From a virus, in IMG/VR virus record IMGVR_UViG_3300008448_000676, positions 1-23,305 of that record: 23,305 nt of DNA. One strand, given 5' to 3'. The stretch's first letter is position 1. Every line of letters begins with the position of its first letter. A program made the translations under genes and the position numbers. This document shows, piece by piece, positions 7,772-15,310 of the stretch. Below the pieces are notes generated by a model. That model saw nothing but the letters and a program-made list of their open reading frames with translations, searched no databases and had not been told where the DNA came from.

Positions 7772-8112
7772 TGACAGAAGAAAAGAAAAGCAAAGGAAAA
7801 AATGGGGGAGCCCGCCCAGGAGCAGGTCGCCCTAAAGGTTCTACGAATTCATTGTCTATTGCAGGCTTACTAAATCAAGTATATGCACAAAGCAATGGAC
7901 AAAATTATGAAGAATTGTTAATACGTGACTTCTTAGAAGCCCGCGATAGTCATGACAAACAGTTATTGTTAAAGTATCACAACTTGATACTGAACAAAGT
8001 AATGAATAGTCTAGCAAAGATAGAGGTTACAGACAGCGCGGATGCTGTTGAAGCCAAAAAACTAGCATTCGCAGAAGCACTGGCCAAACTGACCGGTGTA
8101 AAAGAGGAATAA
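7771..8112 (+). CDS. GGARPGAGRPKGS-motif protein, possible small terminase or DNA-binding protein
   Basis: The 113-aa product begins MTEEKK, followed by a basic glycine/proline-rich segment GGARPGAGRPKGS (12-24) and a helical remainder. This N-terminal motif is common in phage small terminase subunits and other DNA-binding phage proteins, where it resembles an AT-hook. The same frame is open upstream to 7705, but an upstream start would overlap the divergent acetyltransferase gene and bypass the promoter-like box that ends 5 nt before 7771, so 7771 is preferred. No Shine-Dalgarno sequence is present. TerL is 3 kb away rather than adjacent, so the TerS role is only a possibility; a general DNA-binding protein is the alternative. 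Confidence 0.7.
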   Translation: MTEEKKSKGKNGGARPGAGRPKGSTNSLSIAGLLNQVYAQSNGQNYEELLIRDFLEARDSHDKQLLLKYHNLILNKVMNSLAKIEVTDSADAVEAKKLAFAEALAKLTGVKEE

Positions 8113-8115
8113 ATA
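8108..8115 (+). promoter_or_regulatory. T4-late-like promoter AATAAATA (leaderless geometry)
   Basis: AATAAATA spans the stop codon of the preceding gene and ends exactly 5 nt before the ATG at 8121, the same spacing as at 7771 and 18446. GAGGAA just upstream could also serve as a Shine-Dalgarno sequence in a read-through transcript, though its distance is long. Confidence 0.45.
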
Positions 8116-8120
8116 ACATT

Positions 8121-8273
8121 ATGCCGTTAATTAAATCAACTTCTAAAAAAGCATTCGCTAAGAATGTTAAAAAGGAAATCGCCGCAGGCAAGCCTCCAAA
8201 GCAAGCAGTGGCCATCGCATACTCTACTAAGAGAGCAGCGGCTAAAAAGACAACCAAAGGAAAATCAAAATGA
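8121..8273 (+). CDS. Small basic DUF6496-like phage protein
   Basis: This 50-aa lysine-rich protein begins MPLIKSTSKKAFAKNVKKEI and continues AAGKPPKQAVAIAYSTKR. The pattern matches a small family widespread in phages and annotated as DUF6496; its function is unknown, and a nucleic-acid-binding or virion-associated role would fit the charge. It starts 8 nt after the previous gene, has a promoter-like box 5 nt upstream of the ATG, and overlaps the next gene by ATGA (8270-8273), implying translational coupling. Confidence 0.75.
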   Translation: MPLIKSTSKKAFAKNVKKEIAAGKPPKQAVAIAYSTKRAAAKKTTKGKSK

Positions 8274-8629
8274 AATTTGAAAAAGTAAATCCTGCAACCG
8301 GCGCGGCAGCACCTGGATTTAGTCGCGGCAGTGACAAATACAGCAAGAATCAATGGAGCGGACACAGCAATGATGGCCGTGAAGTTAATTTCGGTCGTGG
8401 CCCTACAAAGGGTAACACAGACAATACAGCACATGAAGGCAAGCGTCCTCAGGCTGCTGGTGTTCCAAGCAACACAAAGATTAAGAACCCCGATTACATC
8501 AATGGTGGTGCACAAGTTCGCACGCCAGGTGGCACTCGTGCTTGGGCTCCAAGTGCAGGTCAAAACTACAAGGGCAACATTGATAGCATGAATGTAGGTC
8601 GTGGTCCAACGAAAGGTAATCAACAATGA
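8270..8629 (+). CDS. Hypothetical GRGPTKGN-repeat protein
   Basis: The 119-aa protein is rich in Gly, Asn and basic residues and probably disordered. It contains GRGPTKGN twice, at residues 42-49 and at the extreme C-terminus (110-117); a variant, RGPTTGN, occurs near the N-terminus of the protein at 8972. The motif may be a docking peptide or a cleavage signal, but no function is known to me. It has a good Shine-Dalgarno sequence (AAAGGA) and ATGA overlaps with both neighbouring genes, so it belongs to a tightly coupled small-gene cluster that probably encodes virion components. Confidence 0.7.
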   Translation: MKFEKVNPATGAAAPGFSRGSDKYSKNQWSGHSNDGREVNFGRGPTKGNTDNTAHEGKRPQAAGVPSNTKIKNPDYINGGAQVRTPGGTRAWAPSAGQNYKGNIDSMNVGRGPTKGNQQ

Positions 8630-8961
8630 GCGCATATCAATTAGCAGGTCCAGCATTTACATTGGCCGCTGATTCAACACCTGCAACAGGTGATGTTACC
8701 GGCGCTGAGGTAACAGGTAACTTGGCTGGCGCACAAACACCATTGTTCTTAAAAGTAACAAACCCAAGTGCAACAGTTCCTGTATACTTTGACGCTGATA
8801 TAACTTCATTATCAGTGGCTACAGCAGGCACAGTTATTGGCCCAGGCCAAACTGAATTCATTCAAGTATTGAATCCCGGTGCCTTTCGAACAGTATATGT
8901 TGCCGCAAGCGCAGCCAGTGCTGTAACCGTTTATGTTACACCAGTAACATTAGTAGGATAA
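8626..8961 (+). CDS. Small beta-rich protein, possible capsid decoration protein
   Basis: The 111-aa protein is low in charged residues and rich in Thr, Val, Ala and Pro, with alternating hydrophobic stretches (LFLKVTNPSATVPVYF; TVYVAASAASAVTVYVTP) that predict a compact beta-sandwich. Size, composition and location among late small genes fit a head decoration or fibre-base protein; this is inference from composition. It starts in an ATGA overlap with the previous gene, with AAAGG about 9 nt before the ATG. Confidence 0.7.
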   Translation: MSAYQLAGPAFTLAADSTPATGDVTGAEVTGNLAGAQTPLFLKVTNPSATVPVYFDADITSLSVATAGTVIGPGQTEFIQVLNPGAFRTVYVAASAASAVTVYVTPVTLVG

Positions 8962-8971
8962 GGAAAAAGAA

Positions 8972-9253
8972 ATGTCTACAAATCCAATGAGCAAACCAAT
9001 CAACCAAAAGCGTGGTCCTACTACAGGTAATGTCGCTACTGGTAGTAAAAGAGCAGACTTCATGAAAGCCAAATCTGCAACCAACAGTGAACGTGCTACT
9101 ATTGCTAACATGATCACTGGCGCACTTGAAATGCGTGGTCGTGGACAAGCAGGCACAACTAATCCAGCATTAGAAGGCCTACATGAGAAAACAGGTAAGG
9201 CTGCTAACCCAACTGCTAATGGTAGTCGTTTACCTGCAAAGTATAAGAAGTAA
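8972..9253 (+). CDS. Hypothetical basic protein with RGPTTGN motif
   Basis: The 93-aa protein is basic and probably largely disordered, with RGPTTGN at residues 14-20, related to the GRGPTKGN repeats of the protein encoded at 8270. A helical patch follows (SERATIANMITGALEMRGRG, about 38-57). The start has a strong Shine-Dalgarno sequence (TAAGGAAAAAG). No family is recognised. The shared motif suggests that the two proteins bind a common partner or are processed by the same enzyme. Confidence 0.7.
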   Translation: MSTNPMSKPINQKRGPTTGNVATGSKRADFMKAKSATNSERATIANMITGALEMRGRGQAGTTNPALEGLHEKTGKAANPTANGSRLPAKYKK

Positions 9254-9255
9254 TC

Positions 9256-9690
9256 ATGAGTAATATGTTTAGCAGTGTTACCGGTGATATGAGTCAAGTC
9301 TTGCCTGTATCCGGTATGATGCCTAACTATGCACAACAGCCCGGAGGCCTAGCAGGTCAGCCGATCTTTGGTGGAAACATGCGTGGTCCTCAACCTATAG
9401 GCGGACCTGCAGGCAGGCCTATATTCGGAAATCAATTGCCGGGCTATATTCAACCTCTTAATGATCCTATGCCTGGGCCTATGCCTATGCCTATACCGGC
9501 GCAACCGGTAGCAGGCCCAGTTGCACCTATGCAACAACCTAATCAACCAGTTGATCAATACCGACCATATTTTCAACAAATGCGTCAAAATATAGCCGGC
9601 TTAGATCGATCTTTACAACAGTTTGAACAAAATATGTTACCTGGCCAACAAGGTTATGGTATGGGTAATAATAGATTAGGAATGTTTTAA
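9256..9690 (+). CDS. Hypothetical Pro/Met/Gln/Gly-rich protein
   Basis: The 144-aa product is low complexity. It contains two related repeats, GLAGQPIFGG (31-40) and GPAGRPIFGN (50-59), then a PMPGPMPMPIP stretch (71-81) and a more ordinary helical C-terminal part (FQQMRQNIAGLDRSLQQF, 106-123). No domain is recognised. It begins 2 bases after the previous stop with a weak Shine-Dalgarno sequence and its stop overlaps the next start (TAATG), so it is translated as part of the small-gene cluster. A virion or assembly role is a guess from context. Confidence 0.65.
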   Translation: MSNMFSSVTGDMSQVLPVSGMMPNYAQQPGGLAGQPIFGGNMRGPQPIGGPAGRPIFGNQLPGYIQPLNDPMPGPMPMPIPAQPVAGPVAPMQQPNQPVDQYRPYFQQMRQNIAGLDRSLQQFEQNMLPGQQGYGMGNNRLGMF

Positions 9691-9827
9691 TGGCAACGAA
9701 AATAATTAAAACAAAAAAGCCAATGGCTAAACCCGCACCAAAGAAACCTGCACCAAAACCCCGTGCTCCTAACAGAGCCAGTGGAGCAGGTCGCAAAGGT
9801 GCAATGGGTGCAACCAGCGGTTACTGA
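9690..9827 (+). CDS. Small Lys/Pro/Ala-rich basic protein
   Basis: The 45-aa product begins MATKIIKTKKPMAKPAPKK and resembles the lysine-proline-alanine tails of histone H1-like proteins, suggesting nucleic-acid binding; this is based on composition only. The ATG shares its A with the TAA of the preceding gene (9688-9692), typical of coupled translation. It is the last gene before a promoter-like box and hairpin. Confidence 0.6.
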   Translation: MATKIIKTKKPMAKPAPKKPAPKPRAPNRASGAGRKGAMGATSGY

Positions 9828-9828
9828 T

Positions 9829-9836
9829 AGTAAATA
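9829..9836 (+). promoter_or_regulatory. T4-late-like promoter AGTAAATA
   Basis: AGTAAATA lies just after the stop at 9827 and 42 nt before the ATG at 9879. Transcription from it would begin near 9842, in or at the edge of the hairpin at 9840-9857, and carry an AAGGAA Shine-Dalgarno sequence. Confidence 0.4.
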
Positions 9837-9839
9837 ACT

Positions 9840-9857
9840 GAACTGCAATAGCAGTTC
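9840..9857 (+). other. Short hairpin between promoter box and start codon
   Basis: GAACTGC (9840-9846) and GCAGTTC (9851-9857) form a perfect 7-bp stem with an AATA loop. No T-run follows, so it is not a standard terminator; it may stabilise the 5' end of the transcript or bind a regulator. Confidence 0.45.
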
Positions 9858-9878
9858 TAGCAATGACAAGGAAATGAA

Positions 9879-10688
9879 ATGGTAAAGAAAAATCTAACTC
9901 CACCTTCTACAGCAAATGTAGAAAATCCCTGGGACGACAAGGCTCCCGATCAAGATATCACAGCAGACGAAATTATGGAAGTGGCCGAACAGGTTGCTGC
10001 CACTGCGCCTAAGAGTTTAAGCAACGCAGAATATGACATGGAAGGTCTAATGACTGACTTTCCAACTGCTAAAGAATTAGAGCGTTTTGTATTCGACGAA
10101 ACAGGCGTAGTATTAAACCTAAAAGGTCGCGCTAACAAACTAAAATATCAAGTAGCAATGGATGTGCTTAATGGACTTGAAATTGATCCAAAATTTATCG
10201 GCGGTGACAATCCATATATCGACAGAACCGAACTAGTTCCTGTCGAAGAACTAAAGCCAGTCCCACCACGCGATAAGACATTGCCTGATCCAAGAGAAAT
10301 GCAAAACATTTTTGTCAGCAATCAAATCCCACACACCGACTTTGAGTATCGTATGCAGGACAAGAAAGTATCAGTATACTTCCGCAAATACAAGAGCGGT
10401 GAAATCAGTTATGAAATTGTTGGGCCAATTGATCAACGCCCACATGGTATCAAATTAGACAAGTATGGCCGTGAGCGTCCTGAGATTATTAAATGGGTTG
10501 ATCCCCGCAGTGGTGAACAAACAGTTGTTCGCAGTGATGGCACATTGACTCCACAAGGTCGTAAACTTCGCGCACTAATGCAAAGTTTCAAAGTCAACAC
10601 CAGCAACCAATGGGACACATGGATTGACCGTGAATTCATTACACTAGGTGATAATGTAATGACCAATGTTTGGGATCTAGACAAATGA
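9879..10688 (+). CDS. Hypothetical protein, start of packaging module
   Basis: The 269-aa product has an acidic N-terminus (to about 45), a helical segment (TAKELERFVFDETGVVLNLKG, near 69-89) and a mixed alpha/beta remainder rich in charged residues (VSVYFRKYKSGEISYEIVG). I do not recognise the family. The gene has an AAGGAA Shine-Dalgarno sequence and its stop overlaps the next start (ATGA). It is the first gene after a promoter-like box, and is followed by a 101-aa helical protein and TerL, so an accessory role in packaging or head assembly is possible. Confidence 0.75.
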   Translation: MVKKNLTPPSTANVENPWDDKAPDQDITADEIMEVAEQVAATAPKSLSNAEYDMEGLMTDFPTAKELERFVFDETGVVLNLKGRANKLKYQVAMDVLNGLEIDPKFIGGDNPYIDRTELVPVEELKPVPPRDKTLPDPREMQNIFVSNQIPHTDFEYRMQDKKVSVYFRKYKSGEISYEIVGPIDQRPHGIKLDKYGRERPEIIKWVDPRSGEQTVVRSDGTLTPQGRKLRALMQSFKVNTSNQWDTWIDREFITLGDNVMTNVWDLDK

Positions 10689-10990
10689 GCGATGTAAAAA
10701 AAGCAATCATTGATCAAGCGCAACAACAGCGCATGGTTAAAGACACGCTGATTTTACAAAAGGTTAATAAGGCACACAGGGAAGCATTTACATATCGTTT
10801 TCCTGTGGCCTGCGAACACATGATGCGTTTAACACAAGAACGCCTGCAGGCAATGTTAACTAACAAGCCTACAGATCTAGCAGATCCTGAAACATGGATT
10901 AGCACAGCACAAGAAATTCGTGATCTCAGTGAAGCCTTATATTATCTCAGTTTAATCAGTAAAGAGTATCCTATTGTAAAAGAGGAATAA
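10685..10990 (+). CDS. Small helical protein upstream of TerL, candidate small terminase
   Basis: The 101-aa protein starts MSDVKKAIIDQAQQQRMVKD and is predicted almost entirely helical, without a recognisable helix-turn-helix. It starts in an ATGA overlap with the preceding gene (an in-frame upstream ATG at 10670 is disfavoured by this overlap) and ends one base before the TerL start. Position and size are those of many small terminase subunits, which select DNA for TerL, but the sequence alone does not show this. The GGARPGAGRPKGS protein at 7771 is the rival candidate. Confidence 0.7.
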   Translation: MSDVKKAIIDQAQQQRMVKDTLILQKVNKAHREAFTYRFPVACEHMMRLTQERLQAMLTNKPTDLADPETWISTAQEIRDLSEALYYLSLISKEYPIVKEE

Positions 10991-10991
10991 T

Positions 10992-12605
10992 ATGCTGGGC
11001 ACAGAAACCATAATGGCACGTGCCTTGCGTTATGTTATTGACGAGCACGATTTAACTATTGATGCTCTCAAAACTATTCCAGGCCCATTAAAGAATCAAC
11101 TGCAAGACTTTGCTATCTCAGTAGCAGAAGACATGAAGTATAACAGCCTAAAATATTTTAGGCCATTTGAACATCAGCGTAAGTTCTTTAGAACTGGCGA
11201 TGCGGATCGTAGAGGCATATTGGCTGCTAACCGTGTTGGTAAAACAGTTTCAACTTGTTATGAAACAGCCATGCACTTAACTGGCTTATATCCAGATTGG
11301 TGGGATGGTTATCGCTTTGCCAATCCTATTACTTGTATGGTAGCAGGTGAAGGTTGGTCGCAGGTTGCTCTTGTATTACAAAATGAATTGCTAGGAACGC
11401 AGGATGTTAAGATTACAGAGAATTTGGGAACTGGTGCAATACCTCGTGATTGCATTGTTGTTGATACCATGCGTAATGATGGTGCTAACTGTATCGGTGT
11501 TGAGATACGCCACAAATCAGGTGCTAACAGTTATCTCCTATTTGCCAATTATACGCAAGAAGTCCGCCAACTACAGGGTTTCAAACTTAATTTGGCTGTG
11601 TTTGACGAGCAGCCACCAGATGATTTTTTCAGTGAAGTGGTTACGCGAACTGCTACCACACAAGGTAAGGTCCTTTGTTCGTTTACACCGCTTAAAGGCT
11701 TAAACGGACTTGTATCAAAGTTCTGGAACAAAGAACCCGGCTACGAATTCATTCGTGTAAGTTGGGATGATGTGCCTGAATACAGTCCATGGGGCGAACC
11801 ATTCTTGCTAATGGAAACACGCAGACAATTGGAACGTGATTACTTACCACATGAGCGTGAGGCTCGTATTGCAGGTAAGCCAGTTATGGGTAAAGGTGCT
11901 GTATTCCAATTAGGCAATTGGCCTACATACAAAACAGGAGAATATAATTTCTCTGTTATGCCCAATATACAGCGAGTTATCGCACTTGACTTAGGACTTG
12001 TAAATGACAAAACAGTTATCAGTCTCATGTATTGGGACCCATATGAAAGAACTGCGTGGCTACATAGACAAATTGTGGTGCAAGGCGTGGAAGAGGCTGT
12101 GCCTACTCAGTATGTTAACCATTTACTTCGCCCTGAGGTGTTTGGTTGTCCTATCGTTTTACCTAGTGATGCATCTACTCCTGGCAGATACACTATGAGT
12201 AGTGAAAGTATTCGTGAACTATTTCAGGGATACGAATTAAATGTAATAGACGATCCTATTATGAATCCGCCCGATCCACAGGGGCGTAAAACTAATCACA
12301 AGAGTTATGGTATAAACCAAATGCGTCAAATGTTAGAAGTTGGCGCACTAATGGTCAATGAAAATTGCAGTCATTTCTTAAGTGAAGCACAGAATTATTT
12401 CGTAGATGAAAAAGGAAGATTTAGTGATCCGGATGACTGCATTGACAGTTGTCGCTATGCTTTGTTGGCTTGTCTCCAAGGCATTGCTGAACCATGGGAT
12501 AATCGCAGTCCTGCAGAACGCATGAGAGCCCAAAGAGACAGATATGTAACTAGAGATTACACAAATAAACCAGCATGGAAACAAGCATATGACCCAAACA
12601 ATTGA
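10992..12605 (+). CDS. terL: Terminase large subunit
   Basis: The 537-aa protein is the ATP-driven DNA-packaging motor and nuclease. Walker A is ANRVGKT (79-85), Walker B is LAVFDE (201-206) with D205 and the catalytic E206, and the coupling motif is SFTP (230-233). The C-terminal RNase H-like nuclease shows the first acidic residue in VIALDLG (D333), a second candidate in LPSDAST (D393) and a third cluster in SDPDDCIDS (D481/D482). Length is normal for the family. The start is supported by AGAGGA 5 nt upstream; a downstream ATG at residue 8 is the alternative. It docks on the portal encoded 370 bp downstream of its end. The stop overlaps the following small gene by 17 nt. Confidence 0.95.
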   Translation: MLGTETIMARALRYVIDEHDLTIDALKTIPGPLKNQLQDFAISVAEDMKYNSLKYFRPFEHQRKFFRTGDADRRGILAANRVGKTVSTCYETAMHLTGLYPDWWDGYRFANPITCMVAGEGWSQVALVLQNELLGTQDVKITENLGTGAIPRDCIVVDTMRNDGANCIGVEIRHKSGANSYLLFANYTQEVRQLQGFKLNLAVFDEQPPDDFFSEVVTRTATTQGKVLCSFTPLKGLNGLVSKFWNKEPGYEFIRVSWDDVPEYSPWGEPFLLMETRRQLERDYLPHEREARIAGKPVMGKGAVFQLGNWPTYKTGEYNFSVMPNIQRVIALDLGLVNDKTVISLMYWDPYERTAWLHRQIVVQGVEEAVPTQYVNHLLRPEVFGCPIVLPSDASTPGRYTMSSESIRELFQGYELNVIDDPIMNPPDPQGRKTNHKSYGINQMRQMLEVGALMVNENCSHFLSEAQNYFVDEKGRFSDPDDCIDSCRYALLACLQGIAEPWDNRSPAERMRAQRDRYVTRDYTNKPAWKQAYDPNN

Positions 12606-12807
12606 TAAGAAATACATTTGCGCTATAGAAGAAAACACAATGATTTTGTGCGAAAAACATGCACAAGCATTTGAAGCAGCCGCTACAGTTGCAAAAACAC
12701 CACATACTATCATAGAGATGGAAGATGAGGATGCCATAGATGTTAAATGTCATGCTTGTGATTTGCAGGACGAATTAACTCGTCCTCGTATTATATTACC
12801 TAATTAA
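12589..12807 (+). CDS. Small Cys/His protein, possible zinc-binding
   Basis: The 72-aa product overlaps the end of terL by 17 nt in another frame. Residues C11, C21, H24, C54 and C57 (CEKH and CHAC motifs) could coordinate one zinc ion. The middle is helical and acidic (IIEMEDEDAIDVKC). The Shine-Dalgarno sequence is weak, suggesting translation by coupling with terL. The function is unknown; a position between terL and portal suggests a packaging or assembly accessory. Confidence 0.65.
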   Translation: MTQTIDKKYICAIEENTMILCEKHAQAFEAAATVAKTPHTIIEMEDEDAIDVKCHACDLQDELTRPRIILPN

Positions 12808-12816
12808 GGAGAACAT

Positions 12817-12951
12817 ATGGGAAAAGGAAGCAATCCACGCCCTTTTGAAGTTCCTAAAGAAGAGTTTAGGAATAACTGGGACAAAATATTCGGTAAGAAG
12901 GATCCTAAAGAAGATAAGCCGCAGCCGCCTAGTCAAAAAGACGCTAAATAA
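12817..12951 (+). CDS. Conserved 44-aa phage protein (MGKGSNPRPF type)
   Basis: This short gene encodes a 44-aa product starting MGKGSNPRPFEVPKEEFRNN and continuing WDKIFGKK before a basic tail. Very similar mini-proteins occur in many short-tailed phages, usually near head genes; their function is not established. Expression is well supported by a strong AAGGAG Shine-Dalgarno sequence 5 nt before the ATG. Its coding region overlaps an upstream open extension of the portal frame, which is why the portal start is placed downstream. The GCTAAATA promoter box for the portal lies inside its last codons. Confidence 0.8.
   Translation: MGKGSNPRPFEVPKEEFRNNWDKIFGKKDPKEDKPQPPSQKDAK
12943..12950 (+). 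promoter_or_regulatory. T4-late-like promoter GCTAAATA
   Basis: GCTAAATA, within the shared core ACGCTAAATA, overlaps the last codons of the 44-aa gene and lies 26 nt before the portal ATG. The following bases, ATACTAT, resemble the downstream part of the extended T4 late consensus (TATAAATACTATT). Confidence 0.6.
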
Positions 12952-12976
12952 TACTATAATAAGGAAACACCCTTCT

Positions 12977-15271
12977 ATGTTAGATATTAAACACATACCG
13001 GTTCAAGACATTAATCAAAACGTTAAGCAGAACGCTACGTTTGTCCGCATGAAGAACCAAATGGACGTGAAGATGGCGTCTTACTTACGTTATCTCGGAA
13101 CAAAAAATGCTGTGAACCGCGCCAGTGATTATCACTACTTGTGTTTAGCAGTTACAGATTCTACTGCTCCGGTTAACGGCATTGACTACATTCACCCAAG
13201 CGTAAAACCTGTTGTTGATTATGCAACAGCAGTTATTGCCAAAGGACTAATGCCTAATGGCACTATTAACTTTGAGTTTGTTGCCGATGGTGAGTATGAT
13301 GAAGTAGCCGCACGTCAAGCAACAGATATGGTTAGCAAAGTTGTTAACCAAATGAATGATCCACACTTTATTCTAGAGCGTTGGGTTATGGATGCCGCTA
13401 TGCACAAAAACGGTATGATGATGATCAAACCTGTGCGTGAACAGATCACTCGTTATGTCGAAACAGAAGGCACCTTAGAACAACTTAAGGCATTTGAACT
13501 ACAGGCAGCAGAAAGTGGCCTAACAACACTGCGCCAAGGCAAACGTAAAATTAATGTTAACATGCAGGCAGTTATGGCAGAAATGCAACAACTACTTGGT
13601 GAACAACAACGAGAATTTGCCGGCGAAATGTTAGATCAACACATTGCCAACTTGCGTGAAGCACCAGAAGAAACTACAATGGAATCTATGGCTGCTGAAT
13701 CTGCAGAAATGATGGCAGGTAATTTAGAAACGCAAGAAGATATTATCAATGATGCGATTAGACGCAACACAATTTATAAAGCCAAGTATAAAGTTACTGG
13801 CTACATGTTAAACATCAAATTCCATCCTATTGCACAGCACTACTGGATCTGTGATCCTACTGTGCCAGAGATGAAGGATCAACCATTTTGTGGTTACTAC
13901 GATCCAATGACAATTCAGGAAGCAACAGAACTATATCCTGACATTAAAGACAACTTAGAGGCATTTGAACAATTTGCCGAATACAACATGAACGGTGCTT
14001 ATCAAGCAGGTAGCGTTCTAAACAACTTGGCAATCCACGCTCGCGACAGTGTGCCTGTTATGGGCATTCCAGTAAGCAGTGCGGCAAGTGCAGATCCAGA
14101 CAGCAGACAAGTTAGTATCGTCACAGTATGGAACAAATACGACATTGACGGCGATGGCGAACTTGAACTAATTGAATTGATTTACAGTGGCAGTTATATT
14201 ATCAGTGCCCGTGAAGTAGAGTTTATTCCAGTTGCTAATATGTGTCCAAAGCCTTTACCTGGTAACTTCTACGGCATGAGTATCGCTGAATCGGTTATCC
14301 CGATGCAGGAATACGCAACAAGTGCGGCTCGTGCCGAAATTCAATTGGGTCTGTTAACTGCCACTCCCCGTATTGGTGTTAAGCCAGATAGACTTGACTT
14401 TGAAATGTTGCAGGATGGTGAAGCCGCTATCTTTATTTTAGATAGTAAGTTTGATCCACAGAAAGACATTTACCAAATTCCTCCTCCAAGTGGTAACTTA
14501 AACTTCTTGGAAACAAGTATGCAACGCATACAACAAGATACTATGGCCATGGTTGGTATGACTACTCCTCAGGATGTATTCAATCCAGAAGTTATGGCTC
14601 CAGGTAACAGCGGTGTTAAATTGCAAATGGCATTAACACCAAACCAAATCATTCAAGACAACACAGTTCGTAATAGCGCAGAAGGTTTGAAAGAAGCACT
14701 ATACTTGGTATGGCGCACATTGATTCAATTCGGTGATGACTATGGCGTTAAGAAATTGGCTGCAAGTTGCCACCCAGATAAGCAACCAGAATTCCTAGAC
14801 TATAAAGCATGGGATGAAATGACTGACTTATGCGATCGCAAGCAAATCCATTTAGAACTTGCAGTCGGTATGATGAGTGAAGAAAATCAATTGGGTCGTT
14901 TACAATTAATCCAAAAAGCACAAACTGGTTTATATCAGGCTATTCAAGGTATGGTTGCTAACGGCACAATGACACCTGAAATTTACAAGAAGGTTAAAAA
15001 GCCTTATGAAGATACATTGTATGTTCTAGGTGTTAAAGATTGTAATGTTTATTTGCCTAGTGATGAAGAAGTTGCTAAGATGATTAAACAAGCACAAGAA
15101 GCCGGTAAGAACAAACAACCAAGTCCAGAAGATCAACAGAAACTTGCAAGTGCTGGTTTAGATGCTGCCAAGACAAAACAGATTATGGCAGAAATCGAAG
15201 GCACTGATCCTGAAACACAATTGAACTACATGTCAATTGCCACAGGACATGCACAAGACTATGGTCACTAA
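12977..15271 (+). CDS. Portal protein (P22-type)
   Basis: The product is 764 aa from the ATG at 12977. Portals form the dodecameric ring at one capsid vertex through which TerL threads DNA and to which the tail attaches. Size matches the P22 portal class (725 aa), as do LPGNFYGMSIAESVIPMQEY, TATPRIGVKP and the helical C-terminal region ending in a Gln/Lys-rich barrel-like tail. Residues 389-400 (DIDGDGELELIE) fit a 12-residue EF-hand-type calcium loop. The frame is open back to 12845, but that extension overlaps the well-supported 44-aa gene; 12977 has an upstream AAGGAA (12 nt spacing, slightly long) and a late-type promoter. Position after terL and before scaffold and capsid genes is canonical. 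Confidence 0.9.
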   Translation: MLDIKHIPVQDINQNVKQNATFVRMKNQMDVKMASYLRYLGTKNAVNRASDYHYLCLAVTDSTAPVNGIDYIHPSVKPVVDYATAVIAKGLMPNGTINFEFVADGEYDEVAARQATDMVSKVVNQMNDPHFILERWVMDAAMHKNGMMMIKPVREQITRYVETEGTLEQLKAFELQAAESGLTTLRQGKRKINVNMQAVMAEMQQLLGEQQREFAGEMLDQHIANLREAPEETTMESMAAESAEMMAGNLETQEDIINDAIRRNTIYKAKYKVTGYMLNIKFHPIAQHYWICDPTVPEMKDQPFCGYYDPMTIQEATELYPDIKDNLEAFEQFAEYNMNGAYQAGSVLNNLAIHARDSVPVMGIPVSSAASADPDSRQVSIVTVWNKYDIDGDGELELIELIYSGSYIISAREVEFIPVANMCPKPLPGNFYGMSIAESVIPMQEYATSAARAEIQLGLLTATPRIGVKPDRLDFEMLQDGEAAIFILDSKFDPQKDIYQIPPPSGNLNFLETSMQRIQQDTMAMVGMTTPQDVFNPEVMAPGNSGVKLQMALTPNQIIQDNTVRNSAEGLKEALYLVWRTLIQFGDDYGVKKLAASCHPDKQPEFLDYKAWDEMTDLCDRKQIHLELAVGMMSEENQLGRLQLIQKAQTGLYQAIQGMVANGTMTPEIYKKVKKPYEDTLYVLGVKDCNVYLPSDEEVAKMIKQAQEAGKNKQPSPEDQQKLASAGLDAAKTKQIMAEIEGTDPETQLNYMSIATGHAQDYGH

Positions 15272-15283
15272 TGGTTTAATCGA

Positions 15284-15291
15284 ACTAAATA
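15284..15291 (+). promoter_or_regulatory. T4-late-like promoter ACTAAATA
   Basis: ACTAAATA lies between the portal stop (15271) and the ATG at 15311, with a TAAGGAAA Shine-Dalgarno sequence in between. It would supply a transcript for the HNH-like gene and the downstream scaffold and capsid genes. Confidence 0.5.
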
Positions 15292-15310
15292 ACTTTAGTA
15301 AGGAAATGCA

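Noticed and set aside
10670-10684. Upstream start for the 101-aa protein before terL
   Set aside because: The ATG at 10685 forms an ATGA overlap with the preceding stop, the usual coupling seen in this genome.
12845-12976. 44-residue N-terminal extension of the portal
   Set aside because: It overlaps the strongly supported 44-aa gene in another frame; the ATG at 12977 has its own Shine-Dalgarno sequence and promoter box.
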